Shown in pieces: positions 20,183-33,448 of a stretch of 64,000 nt of DNA; position 1 is the stretch's first letter; every line of letters starts with the position of its first letter. Position numbers and translations under genes: made by a program. The notes under the pieces are model-generated. The model saw nothing but the letters and a program-made list of their open reading frames with translations, did not search any database and was not told where the DNA came from. The stretch is from Prolixibacteraceae bacterium (GTDB lineage: Bacteria; Bacteroidota; Bacteroidia; Bacteroidales; Prolixibacteraceae), in assembly GCA_021740385.1 (NCBI GenBank), contig JAIOZY010000006.1, forward strand, positions 81,513 through 145,512, read 5' to 3'.

Positions 20183-22627
20183 ATGTACCAGCTCAATTTT
20201 CAACAATGCAAATTTTGTTATCCCATAATAAAAGTATGGGTAATGATGGTTCTCGTACTATGTGTCTCCGGATGTACTAAAAATGAGGCAAATTTTGAAC
20301 GGAAACAATTATTTGATTCCGATTGGAAGTTTCATTTAGGTGATACAGATATAGCTTCATCAAAAGATTTTGATGATGAAAACTGGCGTAGTGTTAACTT
20401 GCCACACGATTGGAGTATCGAAGGCGAAATAAGCCCTGAAAATCTAACAGGTGGTGCCGGTGGATATTTTCTTGCTGGCATTGGATGGTACCGGAAAACT
20501 TTCAAAGCTCCGGCGGAATGGAAAGACAAAAATATCTCGATTTATTTTGAAGGTGTTTATATGAATTCCGAAGTTTTTATAAACGGGAAATCGCTGGGCG
20601 TTTATCCATACGGATACACTTCGTTTAAATATAACCTTACCCCTTATTTGAATTTTGATAAAGAAAATATTATTGCTGTTCGGGTTGATAATTCTCAACA
20701 GTTAAATTGTCGCTGGTATACTGGTTCAGGAATTTACCGTCATGTTTGGATGCTGGTTACAGAACCTGTTCATATTGCCCATTGGGGGGTTGACATTACT
20801 ACGCCTGAAGTATCTTCAGAAAAAGCAAATGTACAATTGACAACAAGGGTGAAAAACGAAACCGGTCAACCCCAAAACATAGTGGTAAAAACCCTTATTT
20901 GGGATAAAAATTTAAAAAGTGCCGGGAATGGACAAGTTGAAATTGAACTTGCCCCAAATGGTGAGAAAGAAATTAATCAAACCTTTGAGGTATTGAATCC
21001 TTTTCTATGGTCGCCTGATACGCCAGACTTATATCAGGCACAGATACAGATTGTAAGCGGCGATGAAGTAATTGACGACACAAAAACCCCATTTGGTATT
21101 CGCTCTATTGCATTTTCAGCCGAAGAGGGTTTTCAGCTAAATGGCGAAAAAATAATACTTAATGGTGGATGTGTACATCATGATAATGGCATTTTGGGTG
21201 CTGCAGCATTCGATCGCGCCGAACAAAGAAGAGTGGAATTGCTCAAAGCTGCCGGGTTCAATGCAGTAAGAACGGCGCACAATATTCCTTCTGAGGCATT
21301 TTTGCATGCATGTGACGAGTTGGGTTTATTGGTTATAGATGAAGCTTTTGATGGTTGGAAAGCAAGCAAAACCCCTTACGATTACTCCTTGCATTTTGAT
21401 GATTGGTGGGAAAAAGACCTGAGAGCGATGGTGCTTCGCGATCGTAACCACCCTTCCATTATTATGTGGAGTATTGGCAATGAGGTGATTGAGCGAAAAG
21501 AGCCCGAAGCGGTTGAAATTGTCAATATGATGGCTGAAGAAATAAAAATGATAGACACCACTCGTCCTGTAACATCGGCTATGACTACCTGGGACTACGA
21601 ATGGGAAATATTTGATCCGCTAATGGAAGCCCATGATGTATGTGGGTATAATTATCAATTGCACCGTGCACCGGCCGATCATAAAAGGGTGCCTTCAAGA
21701 ATTATTGTCAATACAGAGTCGTATCCGGCCAATGCATTTAATATTTGGAAGCTGGTAAGTGAAAAAGACTATATCCTGGGTGATTTTGTGTGGACAGCCA
21801 TGGATTATTTGGGCGAATCGGGCATTGGGGCATATTATTACCCCGGCGAAAATGCAGGTGAACATTGGCAAGTTGAACCTTATCCCTGGCACGGGGCTTA
21901 TTGTGGTGATATCGACCTTACTGGCTGGCGAAAACCCATATCACACTATCGAAGCATGTTGTACAACGATAATGAAAAGCTATACATAGCGGTGAAAGAG
22001 CCAAACCCCGATAGTGGCCGCATTAAAACAACCGGATGGGCCGTATGGCCTACATGGGAAAGTTGGACCTGGCCCGGTTTTGAAGGAAAAAGCATTGAGG
22101 TCGAGGTATATTCAAAATATCCCAAAGTCCGGCTTTATCTTAACAATCAACTTATTGGTGAAAAAATAACAAGCATCGATCAACAGTTTAAAGCAACATT
22201 TTCAGTTCCTTATACTCCGGGTGAACTAAAAGCAGTTGGGGTGGAGAATGATAAGGAAATTGAATCTTCAATATTGCAAACTTCCGGTGATGCCGAAAAC
22301 ATTAAACTCACCGCTGATCGAAAAGAACTGGTGGCTAATGGGCAGGATTTGTCATTTGTTACAGTTGAGATTACAGATAAAACGGGTATACTCCAGCCAA
22401 ATGCAGAAAACAAAATGAAATTTAATATTGAAGGGGCGGGAACCATTATTGGTGTAGGCAATGCAAATTTAAAAGATAATGAAAGATACGTAGGGGATGA
22501 ATGCAAAACATGGAAAGGCCGTGCACTTGTTGTCATAAGGAGTACCCATGACACTGGAGATATTAAACTTACTGTTAGTTCTCCAAATTTATCTGAATCG
22601 ATTCTAATCATTAAAAGTAAAATGTAG
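20183..22627 (+). CDS. GH2 beta-galactosidase-type lipoprotein (first of a pair)
   Basis: The 814-residue enzyme has a hydrophobic segment ending in lipobox VSGC, so it should be lipid-anchored. Order: sugar-binding jelly roll (about 40-190; LPHDWSIEG, GIGWYRKTF), Ig-like domain, TIM barrel (about 310-590) and C-terminal DUF4982/Ig-like domains. HPSIIMWSIGNEV supplies acid/base Glu434 and VNTESYPANAF nucleophile Glu512. The short GH2 type with these motifs is mostly beta-galactosidase, which would cut galactose from xyloglucan or arabinogalactan-like side chains; beta-glucuronidase is the alternative but its usual motif is not seen. The N terminus before the hydrophobic core is unusually long, so the real start could be at a later Met. 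A 198-bp spacer separates it from its paralogue. Confidence 0.87.
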   Translation: MYQLNFQQCKFCYPIIKVWVMMVLVLCVSGCTKNEANFERKQLFDSDWKFHLGDTDIASSKDFDDENWRSVNLPHDWSIEGEISPENLTGGAGGYFLAGIGWYRKTFKAPAEWKDKNISIYFEGVYMNSEVFINGKSLGVYPYGYTSFKYNLTPYLNFDKENIIAVRVDNSQQLNCRWYTGSGIYRHVWMLVTEPVHIAHWGVDITTPEVSSEKANVQLTTRVKNETGQPQNIVVKTLIWDKNLKSAGNGQVEIELAPNGEKEINQTFEVLNPFLWSPDTPDLYQAQIQIVSGDEVIDDTKTPFGIRSIAFSAEEGFQLNGEKIILNGGCVHHDNGILGAAAFDRAEQRRVELLKAAGFNAVRTAHNIPSEAFLHACDELGLLVIDEAFDGWKASKTPYDYSLHFDDWWEKDLRAMVLRDRNHPSIIMWSIGNEVIERKEPEAVEIVNMMAEEIKMIDTTRPVTSAMTTWDYEWEIFDPLMEAHDVCGYNYQLHRAPADHKRVPSRIIVNTESYPANAFNIWKLVSEKDYILGDFVWTAMDYLGESGIGAYYYPGENAGEHWQVEPYPWHGAYCGDIDLTGWRKPISHYRSMLYNDNEKLYIAVKEPNPDSGRIKTTGWAVWPTWESWTWPGFEGKSIEVEVYSKYPKVRLYLNNQLIGEKITSIDQQFKATFSVPYTPGELKAVGVENDKEIESSILQTSGDAENIKLTADRKELVANGQDLSFVTVEITDKTGILQPNAENKMKFNIEGAGTIIGVGNANLKDNERYVGDECKTWKGRALVVIRSTHDTGDIKLTVSSPNLSESILIIKSKM

Positions 22628-22825
22628 TAAAAATAGAGGGTACGAGTATACCTATTCGAAAATGAAGGAAAGTCCTTATCGCAGGCAGTGAGTAACGGAA
22701 ATTATAACAGCTATGAAACGAGCATAGCCTGCCCCGACAAGTCGGGGTTTCGGAAGTGAACCACAACAACGAATGATTATGTGCGAGTTCCATGAGTTGC
22801 CTTAAGAAATGAACAATATAAACGA
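22628..22825. other. 198-bp spacer with a CCCCGAC/GTCGGGG hairpin
   Basis: The region between the two GH2 lipoprotein genes holds a perfect 7-bp hairpin (22732-22747, CCCCGAC-aa-GTCGGGG) within a stretch whose base composition is richer in G and C than its surroundings. No coding frame longer than a few codons and no tRNA were found. The hairpin belongs to the same style as those at 47206, 37295 and 61600. It is followed by only a three-T tract, so it is not a clear terminator. Confidence 0.45.
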
Positions 22826-25306
22826 ATGAAAAATTATCAGCTTAAAAAATTGAACAAAAGTTTTCGATCAATTTTATCGATCATCCTTTTTTTGATAGTT
22901 TCTGTTGCATGTAAACAACAAAACCAACCTGCCCGCATCGAAACCCTTTTTGACGATGACTGGAAATTTCAATTGGGCGATGTACAAGGGGCAGAAATGC
23001 CTTCGTTTAACGACAGTGGCTGGCGAAGCCTTGATTTACCTCACGACTGGAGCATTGAAGATCTTTCCAATCAGGAACCGGGAAAAGTGGTAGGGCCTTT
23101 CTCCAAAGAAAGCATTGGGACAACTGCCACAGGATATACAGTAGGCGGCACTGCCTGGTACCGTAAATCATTTTCTTTAGACAAAGATGAAAGGTTCAGC
23201 CAGGTTATCATCAATTTCGATGGTGTTTATATGAACAGCGAAGTCTGGGTCAATGGCAAGCTGGCAGGTAAACATCCTTATGGCTATACAGCTTTTCACT
23301 TCGACATTACCGAATTCCTTAATCCTGCCGGAACGCCCAATGTCATAGACGTAAAGGTTAAAAACGAAGGGAAAAATTCACGGTGGTACAGCGGCTCGGG
23401 CATATACCGCCATGTATGGCTTATCCAAAAGCAACCCATTCGCATTGCGCACAATGGCTTGTTTGTAAATACCGAAAGCATTTCGGAAAATGAAGCTGAT
23501 ATAGCCGTATTTGCAACAGTTGAAAACAGTATAAACAACAATGCAGATGTAAAATTGCATATCCGTATTGTTGATGCCAACGGTAAGGTTGCAGCTATAT
23601 CGGAAACACCGGTAAAAAGCATTCAGTCTGGAACCGAAAACATGATTCAGCGCATAAACGTGCCGCAGGCCAAATTATGGTCAACCGCAAATCCCAATCT
23701 TTACACCGCAGAAGTGGAGGTCATTGCCAACGGAAAAGTTACCGATCAAACAATAACTACCTTTGGTATCCGAACCATTCATTTCGATGCTAAAAAAGGA
23801 TTCACCCTAAACGGGAAACCCTTGTTGCTGAAAGGTGGTAACCTTCATCACGACAATGGATTTCTGGGTTCGGCAACCATCGACCGTGCCGAAGAACGCC
23901 GTGTGGAACTAATGAAAGCCAATGGCTTTAACGCCATTCGTGCAAGCCATAATCCGCCTTCGAAACAATTTCTGGATGCCTGCGATCGTCTTGGTATTTT
24001 AGTTATGGACGAAGCCTTTGATCAATGGGTACGACCTAAGAATCCACAGGATTATCATTTGTATTTTAGGGACTGGTGGAAAAAAGACCTTAAGTCGATG
24101 ATTTATCGTGACAGGAATCATCCTTCGGTTATTTTCTGGAGTATTGGTAACGAACTGAATGAACGTGCCGATTCTTTGGGCTATGCAATCCGTAAAGAAT
24201 TGGTTGCCGAAGCGCATAAGCTGGATTCGACAAGACCTGTAACCGAAGGCGTTTGTGAATTTTGGGATCATTGGGGGCGGGAATGGTCAACGGCAGCTCC
24301 TGTATTTGACGATCTGGATGTGGCCGGTTATAATTACCTGCAGAAACAATTTGAAGCGGATCATGCTGAATATCCCGACAGGATTATTGTGAGTACCGAA
24401 TCGCATGCCGCCGATGCTTATGCTTACTGGCGGGGGGTTGAGAAAAACCCTTATGTAATTGGCGATTTTGTATGGACAGGTATGGATCATTTGGGTGAGA
24501 CAGGGTGTGGTAATTCAAAAATCAGTGAAGAACCCGGGCCACGGGTTGGACTTCAGCCATGGCCATGGTTTTCGAACTATTGTGGCGACATTGACCTGTG
24601 TGGAAATAAAAAACCGCAATCGTATTACCGCGATGTGGTTTGGGATAACTGCAAAATTGAAATGATGGTACATACGCCAATCCCCGAAGGCATGGTAGAA
24701 ACCTTTAGTTATTGGGGCTGGCCCGATGAATATACAAGTTGGAACTGGGCTGGCCACGAAGGCAAATTAATGGATGTCCGGGTTTTCGCTAAAAGCCCAA
24801 TGGTAAGGCTCGAATTGAACGGAAAAGTAATTGGCGAACAAACCATAGACACCAGTAAAGGCATTACCGCTAATTTTAAAGTCCCGTATGAACCAGGTGT
24901 GCTGAAAGCCATTGCATTAAACGAGGGGAAAGAAATTGCCTCGAAGGAACTGAGAACCACTGGTGCACCGGCAAAAATTAAACTTATTGCCGATCGTTCA
25001 ACAATTGAGGCAAGCCGCAACGATTTATCATACATTAGCGTTGAAGTTACAGATGATGAGGGGCATGTAATACCTGATGCTGCGGTGCCTGTTACGCTTA
25101 CGGTATCGGGTGTAGGCGAAATTGCCGGTTCGGGCAATGCAAACCCTACCGACATGAAGAGCTTTAACAGCCCGGTATGCAAAACTTTCCGTGGAAAGGC
25201 GCTTGCTATCCTCCGTCCGTTAAATAATAAGAAAAGCGGTACTATTACTCTTTTGGCCGAGGCGGATGGATTGGAAAGCGGAGAAGTTATTATTCAGGTT
25301 CAATAA
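22826..25306 (+). CDS. GH2 beta-galactosidase-type lipoprotein (second of a pair)
   Basis: The 826-residue paralogue of the preceding GH2 has an N-terminal hydrophobic segment and lipobox VSVAC (Cys29). The barrel carries WSIGNEL (acid/base Glu443) and VSTESHAADAY (nucleophile Glu525). A C-terminal Big-1/invasin-like domain (about 700-826; KLIADRSTIEASRNDL, GVGEIAGSGNANP) is shared with the first copy. Compared with that copy it has an insertion after the first jelly-roll strand (SNQEPGKVVGPFSKES). Duplication followed by divergence suggests the two handle different galactosides or linkages, but that is inference. Its sequence is noticeably less A+T-rich than the upstream paralogue. Confidence 0.87.
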   Translation: MKNYQLKKLNKSFRSILSIILFLIVSVACKQQNQPARIETLFDDDWKFQLGDVQGAEMPSFNDSGWRSLDLPHDWSIEDLSNQEPGKVVGPFSKESIGTTATGYTVGGTAWYRKSFSLDKDERFSQVIINFDGVYMNSEVWVNGKLAGKHPYGYTAFHFDITEFLNPAGTPNVIDVKVKNEGKNSRWYSGSGIYRHVWLIQKQPIRIAHNGLFVNTESISENEADIAVFATVENSINNNADVKLHIRIVDANGKVAAISETPVKSIQSGTENMIQRINVPQAKLWSTANPNLYTAEVEVIANGKVTDQTITTFGIRTIHFDAKKGFTLNGKPLLLKGGNLHHDNGFLGSATIDRAEERRVELMKANGFNAIRASHNPPSKQFLDACDRLGILVMDEAFDQWVRPKNPQDYHLYFRDWWKKDLKSMIYRDRNHPSVIFWSIGNELNERADSLGYAIRKELVAEAHKLDSTRPVTEGVCEFWDHWGREWSTAAPVFDDLDVAGYNYLQKQFEADHAEYPDRIIVSTESHAADAYAYWRGVEKNPYVIGDFVWTGMDHLGETGCGNSKISEEPGPRVGLQPWPWFSNYCGDIDLCGNKKPQSYYRDVVWDNCKIEMMVHTPIPEGMVETFSYWGWPDEYTSWNWAGHEGKLMDVRVFAKSPMVRLELNGKVIGEQTIDTSKGITANFKVPYEPGVLKAIALNEGKEIASKELRTTGAPAKIKLIADRSTIEASRNDLSYISVEVTDDEGHVIPDAAVPVTLTVSGVGEIAGSGNANPTDMKSFNSPVCKTFRGKALAILRPLNNKKSGTITLLAEADGLESGEVIIQVQ

Positions 25307-25352
25307 ATAACAATTGATTGAAAATGAAAAATATTGCCTTAGGCTAAAATAA

Positions 25353-29477
<4,125 letters not shown>

Positions 29478-29605
29478 TGGAGGAACCAGAAGAATAATTT
29501 TAAAATATGCGAAAGTTCGTAACAGAAAAAAGTAATAGCATAATAAAACTTTATAATTGCCTGGATATTAATTTAAAGGAATAAACACAAATAAAAAACG
29601 ATATT

Positions 29606-30994
29606 ATGAACAAAAGAATTTATTTAACAACCATTTATTTTATGGCGCTGGCATTAAATTTTTCTGCCGTAGCCCAAAACAACGTTCCGGAACAATTCCC
29701 GGTAGTTCATACAAAATACACTGCCGACCCGGCACCATTGGTGTATAACGACACGGTTTTCCTTTATACCAGTCATGATGAAGATGACGCCATGGGCTTT
29801 AAAATGGAAAATTGGTTACTCTATTCTTCTACCGATATGGTAAATTGGACTGAACACGGCATTGTAGCTTCTCTTGATGATTTCGATTGGGTACCCTATG
29901 ACAATGGGGCCTGGGCGGTGCAATGTGTTGAGCGAAACGGTAAATTTTACCTCTATTGCCCCATGCCCGGAGGCGTTGGCATAGGCGTTTTAGTAGCCGA
30001 TAGTCCTTACGGACCTTTTAAGGATCCAATTGGAAAACCATTAATTAAAAACAGTGATCACGACATTGACCCAACTGTTATGATTGACGATGACGGGCAG
30101 GCATACATGTACTGGGGAAACCCCAAAGTATATTACGTGAAGCTCAACGAGGATATGATTTCCTATTCAGGTGAAATTAACCAGGAGCCTACAACACCTA
30201 AGAATTATCAGGAAGGGCCCTGGGTTTGGAAACGCAACAGCCATTATTATTTGGCTTACGCATCTACTTGTTGCCCCGAGGGAATTGGTTATGCCATGAG
30301 TAGCTCCCCCACCGGTCCCTGGGAATATAAAGGAATGATTGTCGATGCAACGGAACTAACACGTGGCAATCACCCGGGTATCATCGAATACAAAGGAAAA
30401 TCGTATTGTTTTGGACATAGTTACGATTTGCTGAAAAAAACCACACCAAAGTTTTATGAGCGCCGTTCTGTCGATATGGATGAAATGATTTACAACCCAG
30501 ATGGAACCATCCAAAACCGCCATTACTGGTCGGTTGAAGGACCTGAACAAGTGGAGGCACTGGATCCGTTCAAACGGGTTGAAGCCGAAACGATGGCCTG
30601 GAGCGAAGGCGTTAAAACAAGGTTTGAAACCGAATGGGAAGGCGATTTCGACTGGGCCAGGGGAAAACGAATTGCCGACCGTTTATTTGTAACCGAAATT
30701 AATCATGGCGATTTTATTAAAGTTAGTGGCGTCGATTTTTCTGATGGAGCTAAGTCGGTCGAAGTGAGTGTTTCCCCAATTTATGGAGGTAAAATAGAAA
30801 TACGTGCCGATAAAATTGATGGCCCTGTAATTGCAACGGTTAACGTAAATAAATCAAGAAAAGAGGGTATCTGGAGCACATTTACCGCACCGGCAAATAT
30901 AAACAAAGGAGTTCATGACGTGTACTTTGTCTTCAGGGGAGAAAAGGACCTGTTCTATTTTGACTGGTGGCAGTTTAATAAAGTAAATCAATAA
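29606..30994 (+). CDS. GH43 arabinofuranosidase/xylosidase with CBM6 (second copy)
   Basis: The 462-residue secreted protein (signal peptide to AVAQ) is a close relative of the GH43-CBM6 at 10751. Catalytic candidates are Asp41 in ADPAP, Asp155 in DIDPT and Glu203 in EGPW. The CBM6 (about 330-462; RVEAETMAWSEGVKT to DWWQF) carries an extra acidic, Trp-containing loop (TEWEGDFDWARGKR) not found in the other two copies, possibly altering its ligand. It acts on arabinose or xylose branches by family; the exact sugar is unknown. It is preceded by a 128-bp gap with no recognisable element and followed by the CE1 esterase after 55 bp. Confidence 0.9.
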   Translation: MNKRIYLTTIYFMALALNFSAVAQNNVPEQFPVVHTKYTADPAPLVYNDTVFLYTSHDEDDAMGFKMENWLLYSSTDMVNWTEHGIVASLDDFDWVPYDNGAWAVQCVERNGKFYLYCPMPGGVGIGVLVADSPYGPFKDPIGKPLIKNSDHDIDPTVMIDDDGQAYMYWGNPKVYYVKLNEDMISYSGEINQEPTTPKNYQEGPWVWKRNSHYYLAYASTCCPEGIGYAMSSSPTGPWEYKGMIVDATELTRGNHPGIIEYKGKSYCFGHSYDLLKKTTPKFYERRSVDMDEMIYNPDGTIQNRHYWSVEGPEQVEALDPFKRVEAETMAWSEGVKTRFETEWEGDFDWARGKRIADRLFVTEINHGDFIKVSGVDFSDGAKSVEVSVSPIYGGKIEIRADKIDGPVIATVNVNKSRKEGIWSTFTAPANINKGVHDVYFVFRGEKDLFYFDWWQFNKVNQ

Positions 30995-31049
30995 AACGTA
31001 ACATATTCATTCTAAATAACATAACAACTACGAAACTAATTTTTTACTT

Positions 31050-33437
31050 ATGAGTGCAAAACAAAACCTTTTATGCTTTTTATTTTTAACAGGCAGTTTG
31101 TTGCTTTCTGTATTTCAGTCAAGAGCACAGATCGAAGATTTCGAGCTTGGTGGTGCTACCCGGCAAATGTTGGTTTATGCACCCTCGGGCTTAGAGCCAA
31201 ACAGTCCGCTGCTGCTTTCGCTGCACGGCATGAACCAGGATATTGCCTACCAGCAAAACCAAACAAAATGGGAACTGGTAGCCAAAGAACATGGCTTTGT
31301 TGTTGTATATCCCGGCGGTATTGGTAATTCGTGGGATATAATGGGTACACGCGACATCGATTTTATTTTGGCCATTATCGACGAGATGTACGAACGTTAT
31401 GCCATTGACCGTAACAGGGTTTACCTGTCGGGTTTTTCGATGGGGGGCATGATGACTTATCATGCGGCAAACCACATAGCCGACAAAATAGCTGCTTTTG
31501 CACCTGTTAGCGGTTACTTGATGGGTGGTCCCAACACAAACAGCTCGAGGCCAATACCCATCATCCATACCCACGGAACTACCGACGATGTCGTAGGTTT
31601 TAGTGGCGTTCAGCCTTGTTTAGACGCATGGATTGCCCGCAATAATTGCCCGACAACCGCAGTGGTTACCAATCCGTATCCGGCCGATAAACCCAACTCA
31701 AACGGAACCAAATATTATTGGGGACCCGGAACCGATTCTGTCGAAGTAGTGCTTCTGAGTTTAAAAAACAAAGGGCACTGGCATTCAAACGAGCCAAACG
31801 GAGTGCATACCAGTCAGGAAATTTGGAACTTTTGCAAAAAATTCACTCTTGCATACGGTATACCCGGGTTAAAACAGGCCGTAGTGAATGACAGCAGTCC
31901 CAAACAAATACTGCTTAATTTTACCTTGCCCATTAGCCCGGCCGATGATTACGATGGCTTTACGGTTAAAATCGACAGTCATGAAGTGGTAATTGAAAAT
32001 GTTGTTTTAGCTGATTCGATGCACCTCGCTATCAACCTGAGCGACAGTATTTCGAAAAACAATCAAATTAGTGTGTCGTATCGTGCGGGTAATGTGTTAT
32101 CAACTTATGAGAAAAACCTGGCCGGTTTTGAAAATGTGGTGGTCGATAACCTGTTGTTTGGTGCCCCGCCTCGTATTGTCGAAATGTGGCTCACCGAAAA
32201 CGGTGACACACTAATTGCTAAATTCAACAAAAACATGCTGTTGCCTGCCGATGTTTCAACATTGGGGTTACAGGCCGAATACACCGATATTTTTGATATT
32301 CCTTTATCACAAAGTTCATTCTTCGAAAACGATTCAACAATATTGTGTTTCGAACTTGGCGAACAGGTATTTGCCGATTATGAGCTTTTGCTGAGTTATA
32401 TGGGCGAAAATATGGCATCAGCCGATAGCGGGTTGGTCAATAATTTCACCAATTTACCCGTTAACAATACCGCCAAAGGACTGCCTGTACAACTTGTGTC
32501 GGCAACACTCGAGGAAAATGCTTTTGCTGTTGCACTGGAGTTTACCAAACCCATGCGAATGTCCGATGGACAAATAGACCAGATGTCCATTTTGGTGAAT
32601 GATGAAAGTGTTGCTGTTAAAGAAATTTTTACAGCCAACAACACCATCCGCATTGTATTGAAAAATAACGTGTATTACGGCGATACAATTAAAGTAAGTT
32701 ATACTCCCGGTGACATAACAGCAACCGATAAGGGAGAGTTAGAAGCATTCAGCAACATTATTGCCGATAATAATTTGGCAGCACCAGACTGGGTAGTGGT
32801 TCCGGGTATAATCGAAGCCGAAAATTATACTTTGCAATTTGGGACCGATACTGAAGTCACCGGTGATGCCGGTGGTGGCTTAAATGTAGGTTGGACCGAT
32901 ACCGGCGATTGGCTGGTGTATGCCATCGAGAACACGTCCGATTCAACCAATCTTGAAATAGCGTTTCGCTTTGCGGCCCAATCTTCAGGTGCACGATTCG
33001 ATTATTATATAGATGATGAAAAAATTGGCTTTTTTAATGTTCCGGGTACCGGAGCATGGCAAAATTGGAACTCGGCTTCGAAAACCATAACCATACCTGC
33101 CGGTAAGCATTACCTCAAATTTGTAACGGTTAATGGCGGTTTTAACCTCAATTACTTCGAAATTAACGAAAACACAACCGGCATTGATGTAATTGACGAA
33201 GCGAAAGCTGTTTTTTATCCCAACCCGATTACCGATCAATTGTGTATCGATTTAAAAGGTTTTAAACACAACAAAGTGGAAATTTATAATTTAAAGGGTG
33301 CACTTGTTAAAGTCCTGGATACCAATGGCGAGGAATTTTTGAGAATTCCGGTTAGTCTGCCCAATGGTTTATATATGGTAAAAATAAAAAATGATATTCA
33401 ATCATTAAGTCAAAAAATTCAGGTGAACAAACGATAA
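31050..33437 (+). CDS. CE1 PHB-depolymerase-like feruloyl/acetyl-xylan esterase with SwmB-like repeats, CBM6 and T9SS tail
   Basis: The 795-residue protein has a signal peptide (to SRAQ) and an LpqC/PHB-depolymerase-type alpha/beta-hydrolase domain (about 30-270) with LSLHGMNQD and the elbow GFSMGG (Ser130). Three consecutive beta-sandwich units of about 100 residues resembling SwmB-type repeats (270-585; note VSYRAGNVLS and VSYTPGDITATD at equivalent ends) act as a stalk. A CBM6 (about 588-715; GIIEAENYTLQFGTDTEV, VGWTDTGDWLVY) and a T9SS sorting domain (VFYPNPITDQLCIDL) follow. The design is a surface or extracellular esterase held on polymeric xylan. It is unrelated in domain layout to the esterase array at the left edge. 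The GH3 gene starts 11 bp later. Confidence 0.88.
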   Translation: MSAKQNLLCFLFLTGSLLLSVFQSRAQIEDFELGGATRQMLVYAPSGLEPNSPLLLSLHGMNQDIAYQQNQTKWELVAKEHGFVVVYPGGIGNSWDIMGTRDIDFILAIIDEMYERYAIDRNRVYLSGFSMGGMMTYHAANHIADKIAAFAPVSGYLMGGPNTNSSRPIPIIHTHGTTDDVVGFSGVQPCLDAWIARNNCPTTAVVTNPYPADKPNSNGTKYYWGPGTDSVEVVLLSLKNKGHWHSNEPNGVHTSQEIWNFCKKFTLAYGIPGLKQAVVNDSSPKQILLNFTLPISPADDYDGFTVKIDSHEVVIENVVLADSMHLAINLSDSISKNNQISVSYRAGNVLSTYEKNLAGFENVVVDNLLFGAPPRIVEMWLTENGDTLIAKFNKNMLLPADVSTLGLQAEYTDIFDIPLSQSSFFENDSTILCFELGEQVFADYELLLSYMGENMASADSGLVNNFTNLPVNNTAKGLPVQLVSATLEENAFAVALEFTKPMRMSDGQIDQMSILVNDESVAVKEIFTANNTIRIVLKNNVYYGDTIKVSYTPGDITATDKGELEAFSNIIADNNLAAPDWVVVPGIIEAENYTLQFGTDTEVTGDAGGGLNVGWTDTGDWLVYAIENTSDSTNLEIAFRFAAQSSGARFDYYIDDEKIGFFNVPGTGAWQNWNSASKTITIPAGKHYLKFVTVNGGFNLNYFEINENTTGIDVIDEAKAVFYPNPITDQLCIDLKGFKHNKVEIYNLKGALVKVLDTNGEEFLRIPVSLPNGLYMVKIKNDIQSLSQKIQVNKR

Positions 33438-33448
33438 AGATTAATATT

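Noticed and set aside
22628..22825. A group II intron end or tRNA in the GH2-GH2 spacer
   Set aside because: The hairpin and G+C-rich style suggested a structured RNA, but no tRNA arms, intron domain V motif or reverse transcriptase were found.
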